A stretch of DNA of 64,000 nt from Cobetia amphilecti. GTDB lineage: Bacteria; Pseudomonadota; Gammaproteobacteria; Pseudomonadales; Halomonadaceae. The translations under genes were made by a program, and so were the position numbers. The DNA is taken from positions 1,116,001 to 1,180,000 of the forward strand of contig NZ_CP084115.1 in the NCBI RefSeq assembly GCF_020217465.1. The letters are read 5' to 3'. The stretch's first letter is position 1, and the number at the start of each line of letters is the position of its first letter. Under the pieces are notes generated by a model. It worked only from the letters and a program-made list of their open reading frames with translations, had not been told where the DNA came from and made no database searches. Shown here piece by piece: positions 17,641 to 28,188 of this stretch.

Positions 17641-18972
17641 ATGGCGAAAGCAGATCGCCGTCGCAAAGCGGGAAGTCGGCAGGGTGTCTTGCGCACGGTA
17701 AACATGAAGTGGCGGTGGCCAGCTCCAGTGGGGCTGGCTGAGCGGCACCTCGTGCTTTATCAGTTGTTCATGTGGATCTATATCAGTGCGCTCGGCTGCC
17801 AGCTGGGCTACTTCGCTCTGCTGGGCCTGCAGCCTTATCCGCAGCCGGTGGTGATCAATGTCATCGGCGTCCTGCTCAACGTCCTGGCCATCATGTTCCA
17901 CCGCAAGGGGTACATGAATTCCGCGTTGCTGTTGCTGGTGGTGCCGATGTCGGCCAAGGCGGCATGGTGGGAATATCAGTTCGGCGCCGAGGGTGGCTTC
18001 GAGTATTTCCATATCGTCGCCATCTTCTTCGTCTGTATCGCGTCCCTGTCACGCATTCAACGGCTACTGTTCAGTGGTGTCCTGCTGCTGTTCTATATCG
18101 GCGCCCAATACCTCACCAGCCCGGTCTATATCGTCTCCTACGAGTTCATGTCGCTGGCCAGTGTCGTCAACCTGGTGATGTCCGTCACCTTCATCGCGGT
18201 GGTGGCGGTGCAGATCGGGTGGGAGGCAGAGCAGCGCGAGAAGCGCTACCGTCGAGACTTGCGCCATGACCAGCTGACGGGGGCGCTGTCTCGTTTTGCC
18301 TTGCTGGAAGAGGGGCCGCGTCTGCTGAGTCGTGGTGGCCTGGGAGTGCTGATGATCGATGTCGATCACTTCAAGGCCATCAATGATACCCAAGGGCATG
18401 CGATTGGCGATGAGGTGCTGATAGAGCTGACGCAACGACTGCGTCACCACCTGCGCGGCAGTGATCAGTTGTGCCGCCAGGGGGGAGAAGAGTTCGTGGC
18501 CCTGTGCCCGACGGAGGACAGAGAAGGGCTCCAGCACGCAGCCGAACGCTTGCTGCTCTCGATCAACAGTCGTGCCTTCACGCTGAGCAACGGCCAGCTG
18601 CTGCGGGTCACCATCAGTATCGGGGTGGCCCAGGGCGGACCGGCCGCTTGCGCGGAATCACTGCTGCCGGACCTTCTGCAGCGTGCCGATCAGGCCATGT
18701 ACCGTGCCAAGCGCGAAGGGCGCAATCGGGTGGTCACCGTCTGGGATACGCCCGATCACGGTGCAGCCAGTCTCGATCAGGTCGAGCTGTCTGATCACGG
18801 CCACAGCCCCGACCACGGTCACAGCCACGACAGCCTGGCCATGCCAGGCATACCGCCACTGGATACTCCGGGCGATGGATCAGGCGAAGCGGCCTCGGCC
18901 CCCAGTCGCTCTGATGTCAGTCACCATGACGATGTGCAGACCGCCGATGAGGTCTATCAGTGGAAGCGCTGA
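17641..18972 (+). CDS. Membrane-bound diguanylate cyclase (GGDEF) with His-rich tail
   Basis: Makes cyclic di-GMP from two GTP at the inner membrane. About six membrane segments (residues 42-63, 69-90, 94-113, 120-138, 142-160, 171-193) form a MASE-like sensor. The GGDEF domain runs from about 212 to 375, with GGEEF at 281-285 and an RGSD inhibitory I-site at 272-275, five residues before it, so it should be active and product-inhibited. After the domain lies an unusual 70-residue tail with DHGHSPDHGHSHD, a possible metal-binding stretch. ATG at 17641 has GGAAGG upstream. No phosphodiesterase is adjacent. Confidence 0.93.
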   Translation: MAKADRRRKAGSRQGVLRTVNMKWRWPAPVGLAERHLVLYQLFMWIYISALGCQLGYFALLGLQPYPQPVVINVIGVLLNVLAIMFHRKGYMNSALLLLVVPMSAKAAWWEYQFGAEGGFEYFHIVAIFFVCIASLSRIQRLLFSGVLLLFYIGAQYLTSPVYIVSYEFMSLASVVNLVMSVTFIAVVAVQIGWEAEQREKRYRRDLRHDQLTGALSRFALLEEGPRLLSRGGLGVLMIDVDHFKAINDTQGHAIGDEVLIELTQRLRHHLRGSDQLCRQGGEEFVALCPTEDREGLQHAAERLLLSINSRAFTLSNGQLLRVTISIGVAQGGPAACAESLLPDLLQRADQAMYRAKREGRNRVVTVWDTPDHGAASLDQVELSDHGHSPDHGHSHDSLAMPGIPPLDTPGDGSGEAASAPSRSDVSHHDDVQTADEVYQWKR

Positions 18973-19059
18973 CGCAAGGATGATGGCTTTGCCATTTCAC
19001 CTCATTGGGCGTGATATCCGTGCGTGATCCACGCTCTCACCAAGCGGAGAGACAAGTTG

Positions 19060-19695
19060 ATGATGGATTCCTGTGGCAGCGTTTCACGCCAGATGTCGCG
19101 CCGGCTCTTGCGGGGACTGCTGGTGGCGACGCTGGTCAGTGGTATGCCGCTTGCGGCGGTTCAGGCGGAGGAGTCGCCGAATGCTGCAGCGTCTTCGAGT
19201 GACGGGCAGGCGCCCCGGGCGCAAGTGATTGCCGACCCGGCGACACCCTCTCTGCCGCCTGCCGCCAAGGCCAGCAACAGCATCTTTCGCTGTATGCAGG
19301 CGGGGGTGCCCACCTGGCAGCAGCAGCCTTGCCAGCAGGGCGATACCCCCGTCACGCTGGATGATTCGCTGACGGTGGTGCCCGCCGCTGACGTGGTAGA
19401 AGAGACTTCAGGCGAAGACCCGACCGCACAGCGCCTGGCGCGTGAGAAGGAGCGTGCCCTGGCCGCACGTGAGGAGAGTCAGCGCCAGTACCGCATTCGT
19501 TCAGCGCTGGATGATGGCTATCTGGTGCAGGGCATGAGCGAGGCTCAGGCCATCTCGTTGCTGGGCAAGCCCAGTGATATCAGCGAGACGATTGCCGATG
19601 ACACGTCCTGCCGTCTGCTGAACTGGTGGGAAGATGTCCGCGTGCAGTTCTGCAACGATGAAGCCGTGTCCATCACGGCCAATCAGCTGGATTGA
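19060..19695 (+). CDS. Exported protein with BamE/SmpA-like C-terminal half
   Basis: 211 residues with a Sec signal peptide (RRLLRGLLVATLVSGMPLAA, cleavage near VQA-EE). The middle IFRCMQAGVPTWQQQPCQQG resembles DUF4124-type Cys-containing repeats, then an acidic and helical charged stretch follows. The C-terminal GMSEAQAISLLGKPSDI is the motif seen in SmpA/OmlA (BamE-fold) proteins, where GM...LLGxP forms the first helix. No lipobox, so probably periplasmic. ATG at 19060 has GGAGAGAC eight bases upstream; an upstream GTG at 19024 is rejected. Function unknown. Confidence 0.7.
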   Translation: MMDSCGSVSRQMSRRLLRGLLVATLVSGMPLAAVQAEESPNAAASSSDGQAPRAQVIADPATPSLPPAAKASNSIFRCMQAGVPTWQQQPCQQGDTPVTLDDSLTVVPAADVVEETSGEDPTAQRLAREKERALAAREESQRQYRIRSALDDGYLVQGMSEAQAISLLGKPSDISETIADDTSCRLLNWWEDVRVQFCNDEAVSITANQLD

Positions 19696-19724
19696 GTGAC
19701 TTGCGGTCAGGGCCATCAAGGCAA

Positions 19725-19758
19725 GGGCCGGTGCGAGCTGAGGCGCTCGCACCGGCCC
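19725..19758 (+). terminator. Terminator hairpin
   Basis: A perfect 14-bp GC-rich stem (GGGCCGGTGCGAGC and complement) with a 6-base loop, followed by TGTTCGTCCTGT, 29 bases after the upstream stop. The stem is strong and the U-tract poor. Confidence 0.7.
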
Positions 19759-20064
19759 TGTTCGTCCTGTCCGACTCGTACAGCCCGCGTCAGCGCCATG
19801 ACGATGAGCGGGGTTTTCTGGCCGCAAGCCTGCTTGCCAAGAAATTGCTAATATAAGGCATGATCTAGCGTAGAACCCGTCTTTTTCATGTCCGATGTTG
19901 CGAAATGGCGACGACCGGGTGGTGAAGTTGCCACATTACCGAGTTTATCGAACAGTGTTAGATTACTCTCCGAACGCAGCAGCCAGCCTCTCAGGTGTCA
20001 TCCAGGGGCATGGCTGACTGGCCGACGAGCCAGGCTGCAACACTATTCGGTGAGGAGAACACGC

Positions 20065-20604
20065 ATGAACAAGTCCATCCTGATTGGCGCGATCGTGGCT
20101 GCACTGGGCATTGGCGGTGGAGTGGCGATCGGCAGCTATACGGCCAGCAACTCAGGCCCTGAATATGCCGATATCGTGGCGGTGGATGCCGTGACGGAAA
20201 CCGTGACCACCCCGCGCGAGGTCTGTCACAACGAGACCGTGACGCATCAGGCGCCCAGCAAGGACACCCACAATGTCGTCGGCACGGCCGTCGGCGCGAT
20301 CGTCGGCGGTGTGGTGGGCAATCAGTTTGGCGGTGGCAATGGCAAGAAGGTGCTGACAGCCGCGGGCGCCGTGGGTGGCGGTTATGCCGGCAACCAGATC
20401 CAGGGCCAGATGAAGAAGGGCGACACCTACACCACGACCGAACAGCGCTGCGAAACGGTGCAGGACGCGTCAGACAAGGTGGTCGGCTACGACGTCAAGG
20501 TCGACATGGGTGACGAGACCCGCACCGTGCGTCTCGAGGACAAGCCGGACGTGAAGCGCTTCGAGATCCGTGACGGTGAGCTGGTGCTGCCCCAGCAAGG
20601 CTGA
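20065..20604 (+). CDS. Glycine-zipper 2TM domain protein
   Basis: 179 residues. The N-terminal signal anchor (MNKSILIGAIVAALGIGGG) is followed by CHNETVTHQ, a glycine zipper (GTAVGAIVGGVVGNQFGGG then AAGAVGGGYAGNQIQG) and a C-terminal beta domain (VVGYDVKVDMGDETRTVRL). This is the layout of the SlyB/YcfJ-like outer-membrane-associated proteins linked to envelope integrity. ATG at 20065 has GAGGAG upstream; open frame before it lacks support. Single gene with a strong terminator at 20624. Confidence 0.83.
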   Translation: MNKSILIGAIVAALGIGGGVAIGSYTASNSGPEYADIVAVDAVTETVTTPREVCHNETVTHQAPSKDTHNVVGTAVGAIVGGVVGNQFGGGNGKKVLTAAGAVGGGYAGNQIQGQMKKGDTYTTTEQRCETVQDASDKVVGYDVKVDMGDETRTVRLEDKPDVKRFEIRDGELVLPQQG

Positions 20605-20623
20605 GGCCAGCTAGCCGCCAGAC

Positions 20624-20665
20624 AAGAAGACCCCCGACGGATTCCGTCGGGGGTCTTCTTTTTTT
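20624..20665. terminator. Strong bidirectional rho-independent terminator
   Basis: A perfect 17-bp stem (AAGAAGACCCCCGACGG and complement) with an ATT loop, running into T7. It separates the glycine-zipper gene from the convergent pqiC end; the A-run on the other side makes it usable on both strands. Confidence 0.93.
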
Positions 20666-20738
20666 GGACATCCCGCTTTCTGGGCATCCAGCTTTCTGGG
20701 TATCCAACCGTGCTCTTTTCTATCAGACCGTCAGGTCG

Positions 20739-21449
20739 TCAGCTGGCATCCGCCGTGGCGGGCAATGCCTTGGCGATCTCGCGTGCCAACTGCTCGCCGG
20801 TCACACGCCAGCCTTCGCCCAGGCTATTGACCAGCGCCGGATAGCCGTCATCCGTCAGGGGAGTCAGCGTCTGGATGTCGCCTTCCTCCAGCACGCTGCC
20901 ATCCACGCCGCGCAGGCGCCAGCGACCGGTGATGACGGACTGGCCATCGTGGCGGCCGATGAAGCGATCCAGGCTTACGCTCAGGCGTGCGCCCTTGAGG
21001 CCGCTCAGGCTGGTGTCCGCGATACGGTACTGGCTCAGCGGTTGGGCGGGGCTGGCCTTGAGCTGCGTGAGCAGCTGGCGGGTCAGCATGTCCTGCAGGT
21101 CATCGGCCCACAGGTTCTGACTGGCCTGTACCAGCGTGATGTCGTCCGTCTGATAGACCAGACTTCCGCCTTCCAGGTAGCTGGCCAGTTGCACCGGCAT
21201 CACTTCCAGCAAGGGCGCATCGGCGGCAACGCTGCGCTGGGCGGCGGCCTGTGTCGTTTGCGGCAGCAGGTAGGCGCCACCGGTGGCGGCAGTCGTGCAG
21301 CCCGCCAGTGTGCCGAGCATCAGCAAGCCTGCCATCAGGCCGCCGAAGCGGCCCTGGCGCGACATTGAAGTGCGCGGTGAGGCAGATGGACTGCATGCTT
21401 GCGGCATGGCGGCTGTGCGGGTCGAGAGACTCATGGCTGTCGTCATCAT
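20739..21449 (-). CDS. pqiC: PqiC-type outer-membrane lipoprotein (ABC transport auxiliary component)
   Basis: 236 residues. After a 30-residue polar start comes a hydrophobic signal with lipobox LAGC; the mature chain starts at that cysteine. The rest (LASYLEGGSLVYQT, ADDLQDMLTRQLLTQL, LSVSLDRFIG) fits the PqiC/DUF330 fold, which docks the PqiB tunnel at the outer membrane. The start ATGATG overlaps the pqiB stop, giving a coupled pqiA-pqiB-pqiC operon on the minus strand. A start at 21446 is equally possible. Confidence 0.9.
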   Translation of the reverse strand: MMTTAMSLSTRTAAMPQACSPSASPRTSMSRQGRFGGLMAGLLMLGTLAGCTTAATGGAYLLPQTTQAAAQRSVAADAPLLEVMPVQLASYLEGGSLVYQTDDITLVQASQNLWADDLQDMLTRQLLTQLKASPAQPLSQYRIADTSLSGLKGARLSVSLDRFIGRHDGQSVITGRWRLRGVDGSVLEEGDIQTLTPLTDDGYPALVNSLGEGWRVTGEQLAREIAKALPATADAS

Positions 21450-23080
21450 TGGGCCCTTGGAATTGGATCGCGAGTGGTCGGCTTGTCGAAGATCAGGCTG
21501 GAGGGATTCTTCTCCAGCGTATCGAGCAGTGGTTCTGCCTTCTTGAGCACGCGGTCCAGTCGTTCGAGATCGCCTTCCAGCTTGCGGTAGGCGGAAGAAT
21601 CCGGTGTCAGACCATCCAGGGTGCGATTGAGGTTGTCGATGCTGGTGCTGATATCGCCCGGCAGCTTCTGTACCGCCTCGGAACCCAGCAGGCTATCGAC
21701 ATGACCGGCCGTCTTGTCGAGGCGCTTGACCAGACTCTCGGAGGCCGACAGCGTCTTGTTCAGGTTGCTCAGGACCGGCTCGACATCGAGTGCATTGAGC
21801 TTGTCGAGCAGGGCATTGAGCTTGGCTTCCATCTGCGCCAGGCCCCCCGAGACGCTCGGCATGACCTCGATATCATCGAAGGTATCGGCCTTGTAGGGCG
21901 GCGGACTGTCATAGAAGTCGAGATCGACGAACAGGGCGCCGGTCAGCAGGTTGCCGGATTTCAGCGTCGCGCGCATGCCACGCTTGAAGAGGCGCTCGAG
22001 GCGCTTCTTCCACTGCGCCACGCCTTCATCATCCACTTGCCCCTCGAGGCGTTCGGGCTCGATGCGTATCAGCACCGGAATCTCGAAGCTCGACAGCGTC
22101 CGCACGCGCTGGTGAGTCAGGCGATAGGGCACGCTGACCACGGTGCCGAGACGGACGCCGCGGAATTCCACCGGCGCGCCGCGCGACAGGCCACGCACGG
22201 TATCGTCGACCATGATCACGTAGTCGATGGCCTGGTGGAAGCTGCCCTCACGGGCCTCTTCCTGGTCGGAATACAGCGTGAAGGAGGTGTTCTCGACCAC
22301 TGGACGACCACGCGGCAGGTCTTCGGGAATGCCGAAGGCCACCCCGCCGCTCAGTACGCTTTCCAGTGACCCGACATCGACCTGCAGGCCCTGGGAATCC
22401 AGGCGCAGGCTGACCCCGCTGGTGGACCAGAAGCGCGTGGTGGAGGTCACCAGCTCATGGTAGGGCGAGTCGATATACAGGGTGTAGTGCATTTCCTTCT
22501 CGCTGGGGCGGAACTCGCTGGATTCCACGCGCCCGACCACGAAGCCCTCGTAGGTGACGGGGTCACCATCCGAGAGCACGCTGCCATCGTTGCTGGTGAG
22601 GTCGATGCGCAGCCCCTTGGCGTCCTGCGTCGTCACCGGCGGTTGCTCCAGCGCCACGAAGTTGTCCTCCTCATCGCGGCTGTCGCCGGGCTGAAGCTGG
22701 ATATAGGCCCCCGACAGCACGGTATTGAGGCCACTGATGCCCTCACGACCGATGCGCGGCTTCACGACCCAGAGCCGCGAGTCGGCATTGAGCATGCGCT
22801 CGCTGTCCTTGGACATGCGCGCGGTGACGATGGTCTTGTCGAGATTGTCCGACAGACGCACGGATTCGACCTTGCCGACCTCGACATTCCGGGTCTTGAT
22901 CAGGGTCTTGCCCGCCTCGATACCTTCCGCTGTCTCCATTTCGATCGTGATCAGCGGGCCACGGCTGGCGTAGTTGTGCCACACCATCCAGGCGCCGATC
23001 AGCAGGGCCACGATCGGGACTATCCAGATCGGCGAAAGGCGGCGTCGACTTTCACGACGTGCGCGAGAATCATCACTCAT
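21446..23080 (-). CDS. pqiB: Intermembrane transport protein PqiB (MCE family)
   Basis: 544 residues: cytoplasmic Arg-rich start, one membrane helix (about 16-34), then three MCE domains (about 43-140, 155-235, 285-385) and a long C-terminal coiled coil (about 400-520). PqiB forms a hexameric periplasm-spanning tunnel for lipid movement between inner and outer membrane. Three MCE domains plus the C-terminal helix distinguish PqiB from LetB (seven) and MlaD (one). Start overlaps the pqiA stop by four bases. Confidence 0.94.
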   Translation of the reverse strand: MSDDSRARRESRRRLSPIWIVPIVALLIGAWMVWHNYASRGPLITIEMETAEGIEAGKTLIKTRNVEVGKVESVRLSDNLDKTIVTARMSKDSERMLNADSRLWVVKPRIGREGISGLNTVLSGAYIQLQPGDSRDEEDNFVALEQPPVTTQDAKGLRIDLTSNDGSVLSDGDPVTYEGFVVGRVESSEFRPSEKEMHYTLYIDSPYHELVTSTTRFWSTSGVSLRLDSQGLQVDVGSLESVLSGGVAFGIPEDLPRGRPVVENTSFTLYSDQEEAREGSFHQAIDYVIMVDDTVRGLSRGAPVEFRGVRLGTVVSVPYRLTHQRVRTLSSFEIPVLIRIEPERLEGQVDDEGVAQWKKRLERLFKRGMRATLKSGNLLTGALFVDLDFYDSPPPYKADTFDDIEVMPSVSGGLAQMEAKLNALLDKLNALDVEPVLSNLNKTLSASESLVKRLDKTAGHVDSLLGSEAVQKLPGDISTSIDNLNRTLDGLTPDSSAYRKLEGDLERLDRVLKKAEPLLDTLEKNPSSLIFDKPTTRDPIPRAQ

Positions 23081-24579
23081 AAGTCATCCTGTGAGGCGGC
23101 AGCGGAAGGGGGATTGCGGGAAGCATTCGGGGTCGTGAATGGCGTCGTGAACGGAGGCGTGGCCTGCGAGGACGAAGCAAGAGACGCGGCGCCCGTCAGC
23201 GGCGTCAGCGGCAGATCACCGAACAGCGTGTTCGCCATCATCGTCTTCTCCGTCTCGGTGTCCCAGACAAGGCGTGGGTCGAAGCTCAAGGCCGACAGCA
23301 TCGTCAGCACCACCACGCAGGCAAAGGACAGCGCCGCGGGCCCCGGGTGGACCGACATCAGCGCGCCCAGCTGGATCAACGCGGCCAGCAGCGCCACCAC
23401 GAAGACATCGACCATCGACCAGCGCCCGACATATTCGGTGATGCGGTACAGGGTCACCCGCGCTCGCGCATGCTGCACCTCGGGGCGCTGGGCGCTGATG
23501 CACAGCCAGGCGATGGCGATCATCTTCGAGGCCGGCACCAGGATGCTGGCGATGAAGATGACCATCGCGATGGGCCAGTCACCATGTGACCAGAGCACCA
23601 CGATGCCGCCGGCAATCGTCTGCGGGTCATTCTCCCCGAGGCTGACCGTGGTCATGATCGGGAAGAGATTGGCGGGGATGTACAGAATCGCCGCCGCGAT
23701 CAGCCATGCCCAGGTGCGCTGCAGGCTCTGCGTCTTGCGCTGATGGACAGGGTCGCCACAGCGGCGGCAGTGGGTGTGAGCCTCCCGTTCGCCGCAGGCG
23801 TTGATCAGGCCGCAGCTATGGCAACTGGCCAGTCCCTGCAAGGCGGCGCCGATGCCTGGCAAGGTACCGCTGGGGGCGGCTGGCTCGCCTGCCAGCGCGA
23901 ACCACATGCGATCCCCATCGATGCTGGCCAGCGTCTTGGTCATCAGCAGGGCGAAGGCGCAGAACGCCCAGAAGGAAGGACCGAAGCTGATATCGGCCAT
24001 GCCGGCGATCTTGACCAGGCTCACCATCACGCCGACCAGAAACACATCCGCCATCATCCAGGGGCGCAGGTGGCTCAGGGTGCGCGCAATGCCGCGAATG
24101 CCTGGCAAGGGCAGTTTCAGCCCGATGGCCGCATGCGTATAGATGACGCCCAGCAGGTAGAGCGCCGGCAGCATCACGATGGTCAGGATCAGCAGCACGG
24201 CCAGGGAAGGATAGGACTCGGCCGTCAGGGCGGCGGGCGTATCGATCAGGCTGAGGCTTGCCGAGATGCCACTGGTGGCAAAGGCGATGAACTCGAAGGG
24301 CAGCGTCAGCACCAGCATCACCAGGCACGCCATCGCCAGTGCCAGGGTGCGCTGCACGGCATGGGCGTGGCGCTGGGCGAACAGATGATCGCAACGCGGG
24401 CAGCGGGCGCGCTCGCCGGCCTTGAGCGCCGGCAGTGCCACGACGAGGTCGCAGCACTCGCAGGCACGCATCCGCCGCCGTGACACGCCTGACGTGACAG
24501 GCGCGAACACCTGCGGCGGATCACGGGTTTCAAAGGTACGCCGGGTGTAGCGGCGCAGGGCAGCAAGGGGACGAGGCAT
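23077..24579 (-). CDS. pqiA: Intermembrane transport protein PqiA
   Basis: Inner-membrane partner of PqiB; 500 residues from the chosen ATG. Two halves each begin with a zinc-ribbon (CECCDLVV...CPRCDHLF, and CHSCGLINAC...CRRCGDPV), each followed by four membrane segments. The second half has ANLFPIMTTVSLG and GRWSMVDVFVVALLAALIQLG, typical of PqiA. ATG at 24579 has TGGAG six bases upstream; a 101-residue N-terminal extension in the same frame is Arg-rich, lacks a ribosome site and is not like the family. The C-terminal 45 residues after the last helix are Ser/Thr/Pro-rich, beyond the family norm. Confidence 0.93.
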   Translation of the reverse strand: MPRPLAALRRYTRRTFETRDPPQVFAPVTSGVSRRRMRACECCDLVVALPALKAGERARCPRCDHLFAQRHAHAVQRTLALAMACLVMLVLTLPFEFIAFATSGISASLSLIDTPAALTAESYPSLAVLLILTIVMLPALYLLGVIYTHAAIGLKLPLPGIRGIARTLSHLRPWMMADVFLVGVMVSLVKIAGMADISFGPSFWAFCAFALLMTKTLASIDGDRMWFALAGEPAAPSGTLPGIGAALQGLASCHSCGLINACGEREAHTHCRRCGDPVHQRKTQSLQRTWAWLIAAAILYIPANLFPIMTTVSLGENDPQTIAGGIVVLWSHGDWPIAMVIFIASILVPASKMIAIAWLCISAQRPEVQHARARVTLYRITEYVGRWSMVDVFVVALLAALIQLGALMSVHPGPAALSFACVVVLTMLSALSFDPRLVWDTETEKTMMANTLFGDLPLTPLTGAASLASSSQATPPFTTPFTTPNASRNPPSAAASQDDL

Positions 24580-24955
24580 GTCGCTCCAGCGGGATCGGGT
24601 GGTGTATCGCCGTGCCGCGCGTGTTCGGGGCATGCGCAGAGGCGTTGTCAGTCGCGGCTTGACCACGCCTGTGGTTGCGCTCTTGGGGAAGCGCTCTCGG
24701 GGATGCGCCGTCAGTGGCCTGGCCCCATGCACACGCGGACCTGCGAAGGTATAGGAGCTGTAGGAGCACCAGGCCTGCGCAGGCAAACAGTGTTCGATAG
24801 TAGCATGATGCCGCAAAAGGCTGATGGCACTCAATGCTTGCCGCGTGAGCGCGCCTTTTTTTGCCAGCCTGCAAACAGGCACGCCGCCCAGAGAGGGCGG
24901 CGTGCAGGGCCGTCACGCAATGTGACAGCAATGAGGCTTCTGTCGTGATCAGAGA

Positions 24956-27900
24956 TCAGACAAGGTCATCCTCCTGGCGGGCCGCTTCGTGGGCTCGCTT
25001 GAGGTCCTTCGGCTCACCGAAGAGGCGGCGCACGACCACATAGCAGACCGGCACCAGGAAGATCGCCAGCACCGTGGCCGAGATCATCCCGCCGATCACG
25101 CCGTTACCGATGGCGTGACGGCTGGCGGCACCCGCACCCGTCGAGATGGCCAGTGGCACGGCACCCAGGGTGAAGGCCAGCGAGGTCATCAGGATCGGGC
25201 GCAGACGCATGCGCACGGCTTCCATGGTGGCATCGATCAGCGAGCGACCTTGCACTTCAAGGTCCTTGGCGAACTCGACGATCAGGATCGCGTTCTTGGC
25301 CGAGAGCCCGATGGTCGTCACCAGGCCGACCTGGAAGTAGACGTCATTGTCGAGTCCGCGCATCCAGGTGGCGAGCAGGGCACCCAGCACCCCCAGCGGT
25401 ACCACCAGCATGACGGAGAACGGAATGCTCCAGCTCTCATACAGCGCGGCCAGACACAGGAAGACGAAGACCAGCGAGATGGCATACAGATACGGTGCCA
25501 TGCCGCCACTCTGGGATTCCTGCAGCGAGATGCCGGTCCATTCCAGCGCGACGCCATTGTTGAGCTGGCTGACCATCTCTTCCATGGCCTGCATGGCCTC
25601 ACCGGTGGAGTAACCCGGTGCCGCCTGTCCCAGCAGTTCCATCGAGGAGACGCCGTTGTAGCGTTCCAGCTGCGGCGACCCGTAGGTCCACTCGCCGTTG
25701 ATGAAGGCACTCAGCGGCACCATCTCGCCGGAGGTGTTGCGTACGTACCACTTCTTGAGGTCTTCCGGCTGCATGCGGGCACTGGCTTCCGCCTGCACAT
25801 AGACCTTCTTGGTACGACCGTTGTCGAGGAAGTCATTGACGTAGGTCGAGCCCCACGCCGTGGAAAGCGTCGAGTAGACCTCTGACAGCGAGACCCCCAT
25901 CGCCGTCGCCTTGAGTTCGTCGATGTTGAGCGTGAACTGCGGGCTGTCTTCCAGACCATTGGGGCGCAGGCCGGTCACGGCTGGGTTCTGGCCCGCCATG
26001 CCCAGCAGCTGGTTGCGCGCGTCGGTCAGTGCCTTGTGGCCGATGCCGCCACGGTCGACCAGCATCATGTCGAAGCCGCTGGCGTTGCCCAGCTCCATGA
26101 TCGGCGGCGGGTTGATGGCGAAGACCAGGGCTTCCTTCAAGGTGCCGAAGTAGCTCTGTGCTTCACTGACCACGCTGAAGGAATCGCGCTCGCGCTCATC
26201 CCACGGCTTCAGGTTGATGAAGGCCAGGCCCATGTTCTGACCGCGACCGGCGAAGCTGAAGCCGGCGACGTCGAACATTTCCTGAACCGCATCTTCCTGA
26301 TCGACCAGGAAGTGATGCTCGACCTTTTCCAGCGTCTCGAGCGTCTGCTCCTGAGTGGAGCCCACCGGCAGGATGACCTGATTGAACAGATAGCCCTGAT
26401 CCTCATCCGGCAGGAAGCCGGTCGAGATGCGCGTGAACACCACGCCACAGCCGACGACGATCAATGCATAGACCAGCATCGAGCGACCGGTGCGCTTGAG
26501 CATGCCGCCAACGCCTTTCTGGTAGCGCGCGTTGGAGCGATCGAAGACCCGGTTGAAGAGGCCGAAGAAGCCGGTGGTCTTCTCCTTGGTCGGCTTGAGC
26601 AGGGTGGCGCACAGAGCCGGCGTCAGGATCAATGCCACCAGTACCGACAGCGTCATCGCCGAGACGATGGTCACCGAGAACTGACGGAAGATCGCGCCGG
26701 TGGTGCCGGGGAAGAAGGCCATCGGAATGAACACGGATGACAGCACCAGGCCGATACCCACCAGTGCGCCGGTGATCTGGCCCATCGACTTGCGGGTCGC
26801 TTCCAGTGGCGAGAGCTTCTCTTCGTGCATGACGCGTTCGACGTTTTCCACCACCACGATCGCATCGTCGACCAATAGCCCGATGGCCAGCACCATGGCG
26901 AACATCGTCAGGGTATTGATGGAGAAGCCCAGCACTTCCAGCACCCCGAAGGTGCCCAGCAGCACGACCGGGACCGCGATGGTCGGAATCAGGGTGGCGC
27001 GGAAGTTCTGCAGGAACAGCAGCATCACCAGGAAGACCAGTGCCACGGCTTCCAGCAGTGTCATCACCACTTCTTCGATGGAGATCTTGACGAAGGGTGA
27101 GGTGTCGTACGGAACCTTGAAGCTCATGCCAGGCGGGAAGTAGGCGGACAGCTCATCGAGGCGGTCCTTGACGGCCTGGACGGTGTCCAGCGCGTTGGCG
27201 CCCGAGGCCAGCTTGATCCCCAGGCCTGCAGCAGGCTTGCCGTTGTAGCGGCTGACGGTGCTGTAGGTCTCGGCGCCTTTCTCGGCGCGACCGACGTCAC
27301 GCAGATAGACCTGAGAGCCATCTTCCTGGGTCTTGAGCAGGATGTTGCCGAACTGCTCCGGCGTTTCAAACAGGGTCTGCGCCACGATGGTGGCGTTGAG
27401 CTGCTGGCCTTCTTCCGCCGGCAGATTGCCCAGCTGGCCCGAGGCGATCTGGTTGTTCTGCGTGCTGATAGCCGTGGTGACGTCGCTGGTGGTCAGCTTG
27501 AAGTTGTTGAGCTTCTGCGGGTCGAGCCAGACACGCATGGCCCCCGGCGCGCCGAACAGCTGGGTCTCGCCGACGCCCTGGACACGCGCGACCTCATCCT
27601 GGATGTCGGAGGCGACATAGTCGGTCAATTGCTGCTTGGTCATGCTGCCATCGTCAGAGACGAAGGCCGCGACCATCAGGAAGCTGCCGGAGGACTTGGT
27701 GACCGAGACACCCTGGTTCTGTACGGATTGCGGCAGGCGCGGAGTGGCCAGCTGCAGCTTGTTCTGTACCTGAACCTGGGCGATGTCGGGGTCGGTGCCG
27801 GTGTCAAAGCTCAGCTCGATGCTGGCGTTGCCCTGGGAGTCCGAGGTCGAGCTCATGTACAGCAGATTGTCGATGCCGTTCATCTGCTGCTCGATGACCT

Positions 27901-28087
27901 GGGTCACCGTGTCTTCCACCGTCTGGGCGGAGGCACCGGAGTAGGTAGCCTGAATGGTGATGCTGGTAGGGGCCAGCGAGGGGTACTGCTCGATCGGTAG
28001 CTTGAGGATACTGAAGATACCCCCCAGCATCACGATGATGGCGAGCACCCAGGCAAAGATAGGGCGATCGATGAAGAATCTGGCCAT
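24956..28087 (-). CDS. RND multidrug efflux transporter (HAE1 family, AcrB/MexB-like)
   Basis: Proton-driven inner-membrane pump, 1043 residues, 12 membrane helices with two large periplasmic loops. It starts [17 protein letters not shown], as all HAE1 pumps do. The proton-relay aspartates are seen in [17 protein letters not shown] and the relay lysine in [29 protein letters not shown] and [12 protein letters not shown] are conserved loops. The C-terminus ends EDDLV. ATG at 28087 begins at the conserved start; AGGAG lies 11 bases before. It is the second gene after the adaptor (102-base gap). No outer-membrane channel gene follows, so a separate TolC/OprM is presumably used. Confidence 0.94.
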   Translation of the reverse strand: MARFFIDRPIFAWVLAIIVMLGGIFSILKLPIEQYPSLAPTSITIQATYSGASAQTVEDTVTQVIEQQMNGIDNLLYMSSTSDSQGNASIELSFDTGTDPDIAQVQVQNKLQLATPRLPQSVQNQGVSVTKSSGSFLMVAAFVSDDGSMTKQQLTDYVASDIQDEVARVQGVGETQLFGAPGAMRVWLDPQKLNNFKLTTSDVTTAISTQNNQIASGQLGNLPAEEGQQLNATIVAQTLFETPEQFGNILLKTQEDGSQVYLRDVGRAEKGAETYSTVSRYNGKPAAGLGIKLASGANALDTVQAVKDRLDELSAYFPPGMSFKVPYDTSPFVKISIEEVVMTLLEAVALVFLVMLLFLQNFRATLIPTIAVPVVLLGTFGVLEVLGFSINTLTMFAMVLAIGLLVDDAIVVVENVERVMHEEKLSPLEATRKSMGQITGALVGIGLVLSSVFIPMAFFPGTTGAIFRQFSVTIVSAMTLSVLVALILTPALCATLLKPTKEKTTGFFGLFNRVFDRSNARYQKGVGGMLKRTGRSMLVYALIVVGCGVVFTRISTGFLPDEDQGYLFNQVILPVGSTQEQTLETLEKVEHHFLVDQEDAVQEMFDVAGFSFAGRGQNMGLAFINLKPWDERERDSFSVVSEAQSYFGTLKEALVFAINPPPIMELGNASGFDMMLVDRGGIGHKALTDARNQLLGMAGQNPAVTGLRPNGLEDSPQFTLNIDELKATAMGVSLSEVYSTLSTAWGSTYVNDFLDNGRTKKVYVQAEASARMQPEDLKKWYVRNTSGEMVPLSAFINGEWTYGSPQLERYNGVSSMELLGQAAPGYSTGEAMQAMEEMVSQLNNGVALEWTGISLQESQSGGMAPYLYAISLVFVFLCLAALYESWSIPFSVMLVVPLGVLGALLATWMRGLDNDVYFQVGLVTTIGLSAKNAILIVEFAKDLEVQGRSLIDATMEAVRMRLRPILMTSLAFTLGAVPLAISTGAGAASRHAIGNGVIGGMISATVLAIFLVPVCYVVVRRLFGEPKDLKRAHEAARQEDDLV

Positions 28088-28188
28088 GACGTTTGAGGCT
28101 CCTGGAACGTCGTTCGGGACGGTCACCAGTCACACGAGAAGCGTCTCTCGTCTGGCTGGCGACAGTGGCGCGAAAAGCGGGGGCAGGC

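Noticed and set aside
22457-23743. Plus-strand open frame of 428 codons opposite pqiB and pqiA
   Set aside because: The minus-strand pqi genes are certain (MCE domains, zinc ribbons, coupled starts).
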